A stretch of 64,000 nucleotides of DNA, from positions 1,798,001 to 1,862,000 of the forward strand of contig NZ_CP024314.1 in the NCBI RefSeq assembly GCF_002944315.1. The letters run 5' to 3'. This DNA comes from Rhizobium sp. NXC24 (lineage in GTDB: Bacteria; Pseudomonadota; Alphaproteobacteria; Rhizobiales; Rhizobiaceae). The notes below the pieces were generated by a model that was not told the origin of the DNA, did no database searches, and worked only from the letters and a program-made list of their open reading frames with translations. Each line of letters starts with the position of its first letter. Positions within the stretch are counted from its first letter, which is position 1. Made by a program: the position numbers and the translations under genes. Shown here one piece after another: positions 51,171-59,085 of the stretch.

Positions 51171-52721
51171 ATGACCGAGGCAGCAGTCGACGAAAAGGCT
51201 GGCAGACGGGGACGCGGCGGTCGATCCGCGCGGCGGGATGGGGGCTCGAAGCCGCACGGCGTTCCCTATATCGTCCGCAATATTCCGACCTACGACATCC
51301 TTTCGGAGGAAAATCTCCAGAAGATCGAACGGACGGCGGATCGCATCCTCGCGGAGATCGGCATCGAATTCCGTGACGATCCGGCAGCAATCGATCACTG
51401 GAAGCGGGCTGGAGCTGATGTCGATGGCGTCCGCGTCAAATTCGAACCCGGCATGCTGCGCGAGATCGTCGCTTCGGCTCCGCATGAATTCACGCAGCAC
51501 GCCCGCAACCCCGCCAACAGCGTCCAGATCGGAAGCGACAAGGTCGTCTTCTCGCCCGCCTACGGCTCGCCCTTCGTCATGGACCTCGACAAGGGCCGCC
51601 GCTACGGCACGATCGAGGACTTCCGCAACTTCATCAAGCTCGCTCAGGCGAGCCCTTGGCTACACCATTCCGGCGGAACGATCTGCGAGCCGGTCGACGT
51701 GCCTGTCAACAAGCGCCATCTCGACATGGTCTATAGCCACATCAAATATTCCGACCGCGCCTTCATGGGCTCGGTCACGGCAGAAGAGCGAGCCGAAGAT
51801 TCGATCGAAATGACGCGCATTCTCTTCGGTGCCGACTTTGTCGACCAGAACTGCGTCATCCTCGGCAATGTCAACGTCAACTCTCCACTGGTCTGGGACG
51901 GCACGATGACGAAATCGCTGCGGGCCTATGCCCGCGCCAATCAGGCGGCCGTCATCGTGCCCTTCATCCTTGGCGGGGCGATGGGCCCCGTCACCAATGC
52001 GGGAGCGATTGCCCAATCCTACGCCGAGACACTGGCGGGCTGCGCGCTCACACAGCTTGAACGCAAGGGCGCTCCGGTCATTTTCGGCAACTTCCTTTCC
52101 TCCATGTCGCTGCGCTCCGGGTCTCCCACCTTCGGCACGCCGGAACCGGCGATCGGCTCCATGGTCGTCGGTCAGCTTGCAAGACGATTGAAACTGCCCA
52201 TGCGCTGCGCAGGCAATTTCACCAATTCCAAATTGCCTGATGGCCAGGCCATGCAGGAAGGCCTGATGTCCATGCTGTCCGCCATCCATTGCGGGGCGAA
52301 CTTCATCCTGCATTCGGCCGGTTTCCTGGATGGGCTTCTCGCCATGTCCTACGAGAAGTTCGTGATGGACGCTGACCTGTGCGGCGCGCTGCATTCCTAT
52401 CTCGCAGGCGTCACGGTCGACGACAATACGCTCGCCTTCGATGCCTTCGAAGAGGTCGGCCCCGGCAGCCATTTCCTGGGTTCGGCCCATACGATGCGGA
52501 ATTACCAGACCGCCTTTTGGGATTCGACGCTTTCGGACAACGAACCCTTCGAGAAATGGAGCGAGGAAGGCGGATCGACTGACATCGCTACCCGCGCCAA
52601 TCGCCAATGGAAACGAACGCTCGAAGCCTACGAAGCGCCGCCGCTCGATGTCGCCGTTGACGAGGCCCTTTGCGACTTCATGGCGAGACGCAAAGCCTCG
52701 ATGGCGGACGGCTGGTACTGA
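51171..52721 (+). CDS. Trimethylamine methyltransferase family protein (MttB, non-pyrrolysine)
   Basis: 516-residue MttB-superfamily protein. The barrel core is seen in PYIVRNIPTYDILSEENLQK, KVVFSPAYGSPFVMDLDKGR and VGPGSHFLGSAHTMRNYQTA. The frame has no internal TAG, so it is of the non-pyrrolysine type, which in known cases demethylates quaternary amines such as glycine betaine or proline betaine onto a corrinoid protein. No corrinoid-binding protein or partner methyltransferase is in the window. The ATG at 51171 follows GGAGG at five bases' spacing. It is followed 143 bases later by a GMC oxidoreductase. Substrate unknown. Confidence 0.9.
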   Translation: MTEAAVDEKAGRRGRGGRSARRDGGSKPHGVPYIVRNIPTYDILSEENLQKIERTADRILAEIGIEFRDDPAAIDHWKRAGADVDGVRVKFEPGMLREIVASAPHEFTQHARNPANSVQIGSDKVVFSPAYGSPFVMDLDKGRRYGTIEDFRNFIKLAQASPWLHHSGGTICEPVDVPVNKRHLDMVYSHIKYSDRAFMGSVTAEERAEDSIEMTRILFGADFVDQNCVILGNVNVNSPLVWDGTMTKSLRAYARANQAAVIVPFILGGAMGPVTNAGAIAQSYAETLAGCALTQLERKGAPVIFGNFLSSMSLRSGSPTFGTPEPAIGSMVVGQLARRLKLPMRCAGNFTNSKLPDGQAMQEGLMSMLSAIHCGANFILHSAGFLDGLLAMSYEKFVMDADLCGALHSYLAGVTVDDNTLAFDAFEEVGPGSHFLGSAHTMRNYQTAFWDSTLSDNEPFEKWSEEGGSTDIATRANRQWKRTLEAYEAPPLDVAVDEALCDFMARRKASMADGWY

Positions 52722-52864
52722 CGGGAATTCCCGAAGAATGACGGTTTCGAAAGACCTGCTGCAGCCGCTTCGGCTGAGGCATCTACGATGCTGACCCTGA
52801 TGAGGCGGCACAGAGCACGGGCAAACACGCCGGAAGACGGCATAGCTGATAGAGGGAAGGAAGA

Positions 52865-54529
52865 TTGACCGTGATAGCATCGTCGTCCAAGAGATACGAC
52901 TATATCATTATCGGCGCGGGAACTGCCGGATGCGTGCTTGCCAACCGCCTCAGCGAAGACGGAACCGCATCGGTTCTTCTCCTGGAAGCCGGGCCGACAG
53001 ACCGCAACTGGATCATCCGGATGCCCGCGGGTCTGCGTTCGGCGTTCAAGCCGACGAGCAAATATAACTCCTGGTTCAAGACCGTTCCGCAGCCACACCT
53101 GAACGACCGCGAAATCGATCAGCCGCGAGGCCGCGTGCTGGGCGGTTCGTCCTCGATCAACGGCATGGTTTTTCTGCGCGGCAATCCCAAGGACTTCGAC
53201 AACTGGGCTGAACACGACGGCTGTGATGGCTGGTCATTTGCCGATTGCCTTCCCTACTTCAAGCGCGTGGAGCGCCTGGACGCGGGAACGGAACCGTTCC
53301 GGTCCGCGCAAGGCAACGTCAAGATCAAGCAGCAGAGGGAACTCGGAGCGCTCAACAGAGCGTTTCTGGATGCTGGTCGTCAGGCGGGCTACGAGGAGGT
53401 CTCGGACTTCAACGGATTCCGACAGGAAGGTGTGGGCCGGTTCGACATCAGCGTCAGCCAGGGCGTCCGGTCCAGCTCGTCAGAATCCTACCTTCATTCG
53501 CAGCCCTCCAGAAAGAACCTACACGTCCGGACGGATTGCCAGGTTCTGCAAATCCTTTTCCAAGGATCGCGGGCAACCGGCGTCCGGATCAGATGCAACG
53601 GTCAGATCTCGGATGTGCATGTTTCACAGGAGGTGATCGTCAGCGCAGGGACATTTGGAAGCCCGCAAATCCTGATACTGTCAGGGGTGGGTCCCGCCGA
53701 CGATTTGAGGCGACTCGGCATCGACGTTCGCCTGGACTCTCCGAGCCTCGGGCAAAATCTGCATGATCATATCGAAACCCACATTCAGGTCGAATGCGAC
53801 CTCAAATACAGCCTTAACCAGTACCTCCGGCTCGACAAGATGGTGACAGTAGGTATGCAGTGGTTCGCATTGAAGAAGGGCGTCGCCTCGGTCAATCAGT
53901 GCCATGTCGGAGCGTTCCTTCGCAGCGAGCCGACGATCTCGCATCCGAACCTCCAGATTCACTTTTTCCCTGTCTTCTTCGGGCCGAACTGGATTCCCGA
54001 TTCCCGCAAAGGCGGATATCGGCTCGGCGTCGGTCCCATGCGTCCGGAAAGTCGGGGATCGCTGCGTCTGCGTTCGTCCAATCCGGCAGATTCGCCGCTC
54101 ATCGATCCGAACTATCTCGCAACCGATCGCGATCGCCTCGAGATGCTGCAGGGCCTTAAGCTCAGTCGCGAAATACTGGCGCAGCCCGCATTCGCTCCCT
54201 TCCGCATTCGCGAAGACGCGCCTGGCGAGGCCTGCCGAAGCGATGAGGAATTGCAAGCGTTCATCCGGGCCGACGCGTCAAGTTCCTATCACCCCTGCGG
54301 AACCGCGCGCATGGGACGGGCGGACGACCCACGATCGGTGGTCGATCTCGATCTGCGTCTCATCGGAACCGACAACGTTCGGATCGTCGATGCGTCAATC
54401 ATTCCCTCGATCCCGAGCGCAAACATCAACGCGACGACCTTCATGATCGCCGAGAAGGCGGCCGACATAATCAGACGCCGGCCCCGTCTCTCGCCGACCA
54501 AGGTCGACTATTTCAAGGCGCTAGCATAA
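52865..54529 (+). CDS. GMC-family FAD oxidoreductase (choline dehydrogenase-like)
   Basis: About 554-residue glucose-methanol-choline oxidoreductase. The FAD-binding motif is [20 protein letters not shown], the second signature is [19 protein letters not shown], and the third is [19 protein letters not shown]. The catalytic histidine segment is [12 protein letters not shown] and the C-terminal FAD/substrate segment is [20 protein letters not shown]. The start is TTG 52865 or GTG 52871 behind GGGAAGGAAG. It probably oxidises an alcohol group of the compound handled by the MttB-family protein; choline is one candidate but is not shown. Confidence 0.92.
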   Translation: MTVIASSSKRYDYIIIGAGTAGCVLANRLSEDGTASVLLLEAGPTDRNWIIRMPAGLRSAFKPTSKYNSWFKTVPQPHLNDREIDQPRGRVLGGSSSINGMVFLRGNPKDFDNWAEHDGCDGWSFADCLPYFKRVERLDAGTEPFRSAQGNVKIKQQRELGALNRAFLDAGRQAGYEEVSDFNGFRQEGVGRFDISVSQGVRSSSSESYLHSQPSRKNLHVRTDCQVLQILFQGSRATGVRIRCNGQISDVHVSQEVIVSAGTFGSPQILILSGVGPADDLRRLGIDVRLDSPSLGQNLHDHIETHIQVECDLKYSLNQYLRLDKMVTVGMQWFALKKGVASVNQCHVGAFLRSEPTISHPNLQIHFFPVFFGPNWIPDSRKGGYRLGVGPMRPESRGSLRLRSSNPADSPLIDPNYLATDRDRLEMLQGLKLSREILAQPAFAPFRIREDAPGEACRSDEELQAFIRADASSSYHPCGTARMGRADDPRSVVDLDLRLIGTDNVRIVDASIIPSIPSANINATTFMIAEKAADIIRRRPRLSPTKVDYFKALA

Positions 54530-54587
54530 GGGCAGCCAGTTGCGAGCGAGCGGCGCGACCGCCTCCCGCGACTTCAGAAGAACCACG

Positions 54588-55082
54588 TCATTCGATCTGA
54601 AGGTCGAGCGTGTTTGCAATGGCTTCGTAGTGTTTCGCGGAAGCGGAATTCTTCTCCGCGGCGTATTTGGAGCTGACCCGCCGCGCGGCGTCAGCCGCGA
54701 TCCGAAATGCGTCGATCCTCACCTGGGGCTCAAGATCGGTTTGGTCGCCGATGTCATCACCGCTGAACTTTCCGGCCCGATATCCGTCACCGAGGTCGAC
54801 AACACCGAGCTCGGGAACTCCGTCTCGCATCTGCCCGAAGAATGCCGGTCCAATGCGATCACCGTCCCGACGCCGCAACATGCCGGCCCCGGAGGCCTTG
54901 CCGTCAACGCAGGCGCCCGTCCAAAAGGTAGGCCCGATCGTCAAGGACGTTGGGATCACGAATTTGCAGTGACTGGCGGGATCCTGCGACCAATGCCAAT
55001 TTTCCGATCCGGCAATGGCGCGGTCATCGACGAACAGCAGTGCTGCCACTGCAATGCAAGTAGTCAGGAATGTTGCATTCAT
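54588..55082 (-). CDS. Secreted protein with MORN-like repeats
   Basis: 164-residue exported protein: signal peptide MNATFLTTCIAVAALLFVDD (cleavage near AIA), then short glycine-rich turns resembling MORN repeats (FWTGACVDGKASGAGMLRRR; YRAGKFSGDD), then a helical tail (VSSKYAAEKNSASAKHYEAI). I do not recognise a specific family. It converges on the GMC oxidoreductase gene (58 bases apart) and is immediately followed upstream by the decayed EAL remnant. Confidence 0.7.
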   Translation of the reverse strand: MNATFLTTCIAVAALLFVDDRAIAGSENWHWSQDPASHCKFVIPTSLTIGPTFWTGACVDGKASGAGMLRRRDGDRIGPAFFGQMRDGVPELGVVDLGDGYRAGKFSGDDIGDQTDLEPQVRIDAFRIAADAARRVSSKYAAEKNSASAKHYEAIANTLDLQIE

Positions 55083-55296
55083 TCAGGCAAACTCAGGTTG
55101 TTTCTTTCGCCATCCACTCGTCAGAAACTCTCGAATATCGGATTCTCCCACCGGTGGCGAATAGAAATAACCCTGTACTATGTAACCACCCGGATCCTTA
55201 AGCGCGGCCAATTCTTCCGTTGTCCCAACACCCTCGATGACGCCTCACAAGGCTCGAACGGCCTGTACCGAAATCGTAGAGCGGCATGCCGTAGCC
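55083..55296 (-). pseudogene. Remnant of an EAL phosphodiesterase domain
   Basis: On the minus strand, about 53 codons ending at a TGA at 55083-55085 read VIEGVGTTEELAAL, then GGYIVQGYFYSPP and FLTSGWRKK. This is the C-terminal end of an EAL domain (compare VAEGVET...QGYLF). Just upstream, in another frame (55249-55296), GYGMPLYDFGTGRSSL corresponds to the DDFGTGYSSL motif. About 50 residues that should lie between are missing. The piece is therefore an internally deleted, frameshifted and 5'-truncated cyclic-di-GMP phosphodiesterase relic. Its upstream end meets the AraC gene's stop. Confidence 0.8.
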
Positions 55297-55297
55297 C

Positions 55298-56359
55298 TCA
55301 CGTCTGCGCACCTAAAACCTGTGCGGCCTCAGAGAAGTTAACCGCGGCTCGTAAGCGTGTATCTCTCGGGCTTTCCCCAAAAACGCTGCGGTAAACTGCG
55401 GAAAACCTGCCCGGATGGAAGAAGCCCCATGTCGTACAAACCTCGTGAACCGACTGCTCATTCAGGGGATCTTGTAGCTGGTTGCGAGCGGCTTGCAGCC
55501 TGATTGTGCGCAGATAGTTGCCCGGCGAGGTTCCCCGGAAGGCCTTGAAGCCCATTTGCAGCGTGCGAAGTGAAACGCCGACCTCATCCGCCACCGTCGA
55601 CATGGTGAAGGGCTCGGCGATGTTGGCGTGCATATAATCAATAGCGCGTCGGACATGCCAAGGTGCGATCCCATGCACTTTCTTGTTTTCCAAATGCCCG
55701 GAAAGACGATGCTGGGCAAATCGGATCACAAGAAGCGCGAGCGTTTCGCTTATCGTCGACACGGCAAGGGGCGAGGATAGAAGCGGGCCGCCATTGCGCA
55801 TGCCCTGCACGATTGTTTGCGCCGTGTTGCCAATAAGCCTGCCCGCGGGCGTTGTGAGGTCCAGAACGGGGTCGAGGTCGAGCGACTCGAGCATCGGCGC
55901 TTCGACAAGCGATGCAAGCGTTCGGCTCACCACTTTCCAATCCAGGAAAAGAACGTCCGAGCAGTGCGGATCGCCTTGGACGACACGCTCACCAGCCTCA
56001 TGGTTGTTGATCATGAGAATACGACCGGGTCCACCTTCGACCGTCCTCTTTCCGACGTTCACTCGAAAGGATCCGGTGTGCGGAATGTTGAAGGCAAGAT
56101 GTTGGGGAGTTTCATCGAGCGTTCGAACTTCCCAGGGAGCCCGGTAGATCGAATGAAGCGCTGTCAGCGTTCCACTTCTTCTTAGATCCGCCGCCCAGGA
56201 AAAGGCCCGATCATTGCCCAGCGGCTTCGCGTCAAAGACTCCATAACCTGTCGTAAAGGCTTGCACCATCGATTCGAAGTCACTGCCTTCATGCGTCGGC
56301 GTAAAGCCATAATCACGCTCGCGGGGGCGCGCTGGATTTTCAGATCTCAACCATACCAT
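55298..56359 (-). CDS. AraC-family regulator
   Basis: 353-residue AraC regulator. An N-terminal AraC-binding-like domain (about 20-200, NIPHTGSFRVNVGKRTVEGG) is followed by the double helix-turn-helix (about 245-340; MSTVADEVGVSLRTLQMGFK; VCTTWGFFHPGRFSAVYRSV, then FGESP). It resembles the EutR/FeaR-type activators with long N-terminal domains. It is transcribed away from the ROK gene across a 229-base gap. Targets may be the GMC/mttB side or ROK side; sequence does not decide. Confidence 0.9.
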   Translation of the reverse strand: MVWLRSENPARPRERDYGFTPTHEGSDFESMVQAFTTGYGVFDAKPLGNDRAFSWAADLRRSGTLTALHSIYRAPWEVRTLDETPQHLAFNIPHTGSFRVNVGKRTVEGGPGRILMINNHEAGERVVQGDPHCSDVLFLDWKVVSRTLASLVEAPMLESLDLDPVLDLTTPAGRLIGNTAQTIVQGMRNGGPLLSSPLAVSTISETLALLVIRFAQHRLSGHLENKKVHGIAPWHVRRAIDYMHANIAEPFTMSTVADEVGVSLRTLQMGFKAFRGTSPGNYLRTIRLQAARNQLQDPLNEQSVHEVCTTWGFFHPGRFSAVYRSVFGESPRDTRLRAAVNFSEAAQVLGAQT

Positions 56360-56552
56360 GCAGCTCGATTCTTTCTCCTTTCCACAACCCGCCGGCCAAG
56401 CACCCTCTCCTGCTACACCCGGAAATAGTCCCCCTCGTCCCGCGAAATGCCCGCATCTCGGCTGGTTTGGCCGACCTTGATGAGGTAAGCAGGACCTACA
56501 AATACGGGGTCAATCCTCGGTTTGACAGAAGCAGAGCATTTCCCTCGGCAAG

Positions 56553-56573
56553 TTTCACACTTGCAGTGTAAAT
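56553..56573. promoter_or_regulatory. Palindrome just upstream of the ROK gene
   Basis: Imperfect inverted repeat TTTCACACT-TGC-AGTGTAAAT ending 15 bases before the ROK start. It is the right size for a dimeric regulator and is the only symmetric element in the AraC/ROK spacer. The ROK protein itself or the AraC protein may bind it. Confidence 0.5.
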
Positions 56574-56588
56574 CAAAATGATGCGAAA

Positions 56589-57740
56589 ATGAAGTACGTT
56601 CCTCTAAACCATGTGGCTGCACATTTTTTGCGGGATGCTCAACCAGCGCGTGTTGCGTCACGCAACGAACGAGATCTGTTGCGACTGATCTGGAAGTCTC
56701 CCGGGATAGAGCGCTCCGATCTGACCGAGCCGCTCGATCTGACCCAGCAATCGTTGCATAGGATTGTTTCGCGGCTTCACGATCGAGGGATGATTGTTTT
56801 TTCTCCATCGGAGACTCGACGTCCCGGACCGCCGAGCCCCGAGCTCACTCTTTGCAGGGACTGGTGCTTGACCCTCGGCATCTCGGTGAACGTCGGCTCG
56901 ATCGGCCTTTGCCTCATGGGTTTCGGAGAGCCCTTGGAACACATGGAGATTGCGCAGGCCGGATCGTCGCTGTCCGCGGAGATGGGTCGGATCGAAGCGG
57001 CGGTCGAAGAGCTTCTTGCCCGCCGGGGCGCCAAGCGGCGGAACGTCCTCGGTGTCGGTCTGGCGGTCGCAGGCCATCGTATGCTGGACACGGCCTTCAA
57101 TTGTCCTTTGCCGCTTGCTCACTGGTCATTGATCGACCTGGCGCCTGTGCTTGGAGAGCAACTCGGCTTGCCAGTCTGGGCCGACAATGTCGCCAGAACC
57201 GCCGCTTTAGCCGAAGCAATTTTCGGCGTCGGCCGCAACACCGCCGATTTCGCTTATATTGCCCACCTGCATGGCTACGGCGGTGGCCTCGTTTCCGGCG
57301 GCATGCCGTTTCGCGGCAGTTTCGGTAACGCCGGCGAATTTTCCGTTCTCTTCAACCGTCCGGACTACGAAGAGCGCCCTGCACTCAGCCTGTTGCTTGA
57401 ACATCTGCGTGCTAAAGGGCGGGTGGATTTGACGCTGAAGGACCTAAAAAACGAGCGCTTGATGGATTGGGACGGCGTTGCTGAGTGGGTCGACCGCGTC
57501 GCCCCGGCTCACAATCGCGCCATCAACGCGATCTGCGCGGTCTTCGACCCAGCCTTGATCGTCCTTGGCGGTGAGCTTCCTCATTCGCTGGCAAGAATGC
57601 TTATCGAACGGACGGAATTCAACAATCTGCCTCGGCATGGCGTATTGCGCGACGTCCCCAGGCTTGCCGTGGCGCAGGTCATCGATGCCCCCGGCGCAAT
57701 CGGTGCGGCCTTGATCCCGCTATTCGAGACCGTTTTGTAA
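56589..57740 (+). CDS. ROK-family transcriptional regulator
   Basis: 383-residue ROK regulator (NagC/Mlc/XylR type): N-terminal winged helix (about 25-75, GIERSDLTEPLDLTQQSLHR) fused to a sugar-kinase-like domain (about 95-380). The ROK zinc/glucose site is degenerate: where NagC has a Cys-rich CxxGxxGC loop, this protein has GMPFRGSFGNAGEFSVLF, so it may lack the structural zinc. The nucleotide-binding loop near IVLGGEL is kept. It converges on the sugar-type binding protein gene (36 bases apart) and could sense the same ligand. Confidence 0.9.
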   Translation: MKYVPLNHVAAHFLRDAQPARVASRNERDLLRLIWKSPGIERSDLTEPLDLTQQSLHRIVSRLHDRGMIVFSPSETRRPGPPSPELTLCRDWCLTLGISVNVGSIGLCLMGFGEPLEHMEIAQAGSSLSAEMGRIEAAVEELLARRGAKRRNVLGVGLAVAGHRMLDTAFNCPLPLAHWSLIDLAPVLGEQLGLPVWADNVARTAALAEAIFGVGRNTADFAYIAHLHGYGGGLVSGGMPFRGSFGNAGEFSVLFNRPDYEERPALSLLLEHLRAKGRVDLTLKDLKNERLMDWDGVAEWVDRVAPAHNRAINAICAVFDPALIVLGGELPHSLARMLIERTEFNNLPRHGVLRDVPRLAVAQVIDAPGAIGAALIPLFETVL

Positions 57741-57776
57741 GATTATAGAAGCCAGGCGCTTTCGTATCCTCCCGGC

Positions 57777-59024
57777 TTATCGCTGCATCAAGATATCGTA
57801 CAGCCGCTTCTGCGCCTCGTTGGGAGACATGTTCTTGTTGTTAAAGAAGTCGCCGACCACGCCAATCCAACCTTCCGACATCTGGCTGGGCATAGCTTGC
57901 GACTGGGCGCTGACCTCGCCCTTCTTCGCCCGGATCATTTGCAATCCAAGCTGACCGCAGCGATCGAGACCTGTCGGATCGACATCGGTGCGAACCGGAA
58001 GAGATCCCTTGATCCGGCTGAAAGCAACTTGATCGTCTCGATCAAGGATCATGCGCGCAAACGCCTTTTGCGCATCTGCCGTGCCATCGCGGTTGGTCAG
58101 CGGAAAGGCGAAGGCATCGATGACCATGAAATACGCAATTGAGGTGCCGGGAACGAGCGAGCAGTCGAAGTCATTATCGACCGCATAGCCCCGTGCGATA
58201 AGTTCGCCTTTCGCCCAATCGCCCATGAACTGCATGCCAGCTTGACCAGCACCAACCGCTGCCGTGGCATCTGCCCAGGTCTTGTCTTTTCGCGTGGCGA
58301 ACGGCTCCACATATTGCGACAACCGCGAAAGCATTTCCAATGCCTCGATCATACGCGGATCCTGGACCAAGGCCGCGTCACCACTCATAAGGCGCGCATA
58401 TCCCTCGGGCCCGAATTTATGATAGATGATGTCGTTGAAAATGAGGGACACTTCCCACCGTGTACCGCCGAGTGCAATCGCAACATGTCCGGCGGCTTTG
58501 ATCTTTTCGGCGACGGTGAAAATATCATCCCATGATGTCGGCACGCTCAAGCCGGCATCATTGAATACCTTTCTGCTTGTCCATAGCCAGTTTTCCGCAT
58601 GAATATTGGTCGGCGCGAAGTACACTTTTCCTTGGTACGATATCCGCTCAAGGACCGTCGCGGGAATGATGTCCCGCCAGTGATCTGCCTGCGCAACGTC
58701 GTCAATATCCTGCACGATTCCCATCTCTGGCAGTTCGCGCGATCCGATATTCGCGTTCCATTGCATCACCGCCGGCGGATAGCCATTGGCGATACGGTCG
58801 CTGACCATGCGCTGGACGGCGACCTTGTTCTGAGCAGGCATGTCAGCCCACTGATTGCCAGACGCCGTCCAGGCTTTTCGAAACACATCGAGCGCTGCAG
58901 ATTCACTTTTCGATATCCAGAAATGCACGACGTCCACCGACATTCCCTCGCCGGCAAGCGCTGGCATCGAAGTGCCTGTGACCATCAAAGCAACCGCAAG
59001 CCATGCCCGCATCGTTCTATTCAT
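57777..59024 (-). CDS. Extracellular sugar-type binding protein (family 1), orphan
   Basis: 415-residue periplasmic binding protein of the SBP_bac_1 (MalE/UgpB) superfamily: signal peptide MRAWLAVALMVTGTSMPALA, then VDVVHFWISKSESAALDVFR, APTNIHAENWLWTSRKVFND and a hinge region GAGQAGMQFMGDWAKGELIA. Start chosen at ATG 59024. No permease or ATPase genes accompany it. Instead it follows, by about 60 bases and on the same strand, a membrane GGDEF-EAL gene. It either feeds a distant transporter or acts as the sensory subunit of that enzyme. Confidence 0.9.
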   Translation of the reverse strand: MNRTMRAWLAVALMVTGTSMPALAGEGMSVDVVHFWISKSESAALDVFRKAWTASGNQWADMPAQNKVAVQRMVSDRIANGYPPAVMQWNANIGSRELPEMGIVQDIDDVAQADHWRDIIPATVLERISYQGKVYFAPTNIHAENWLWTSRKVFNDAGLSVPTSWDDIFTVAEKIKAAGHVAIALGGTRWEVSLIFNDIIYHKFGPEGYARLMSGDAALVQDPRMIEALEMLSRLSQYVEPFATRKDKTWADATAAVGAGQAGMQFMGDWAKGELIARGYAVDNDFDCSLVPGTSIAYFMVIDAFAFPLTNRDGTADAQKAFARMILDRDDQVAFSRIKGSLPVRTDVDPTGLDRCGQLGLQMIRAKKGEVSAQSQAMPSQMSEGWIGVVGDFFNNKNMSPNEAQKRLYDILMQR

Positions 59025-59085
59025 CTGCTGTTCCGTCATCGATAAGTGTCGTTCGATCCGCCAAATGCGGAAGTCCTTTTGAAAG

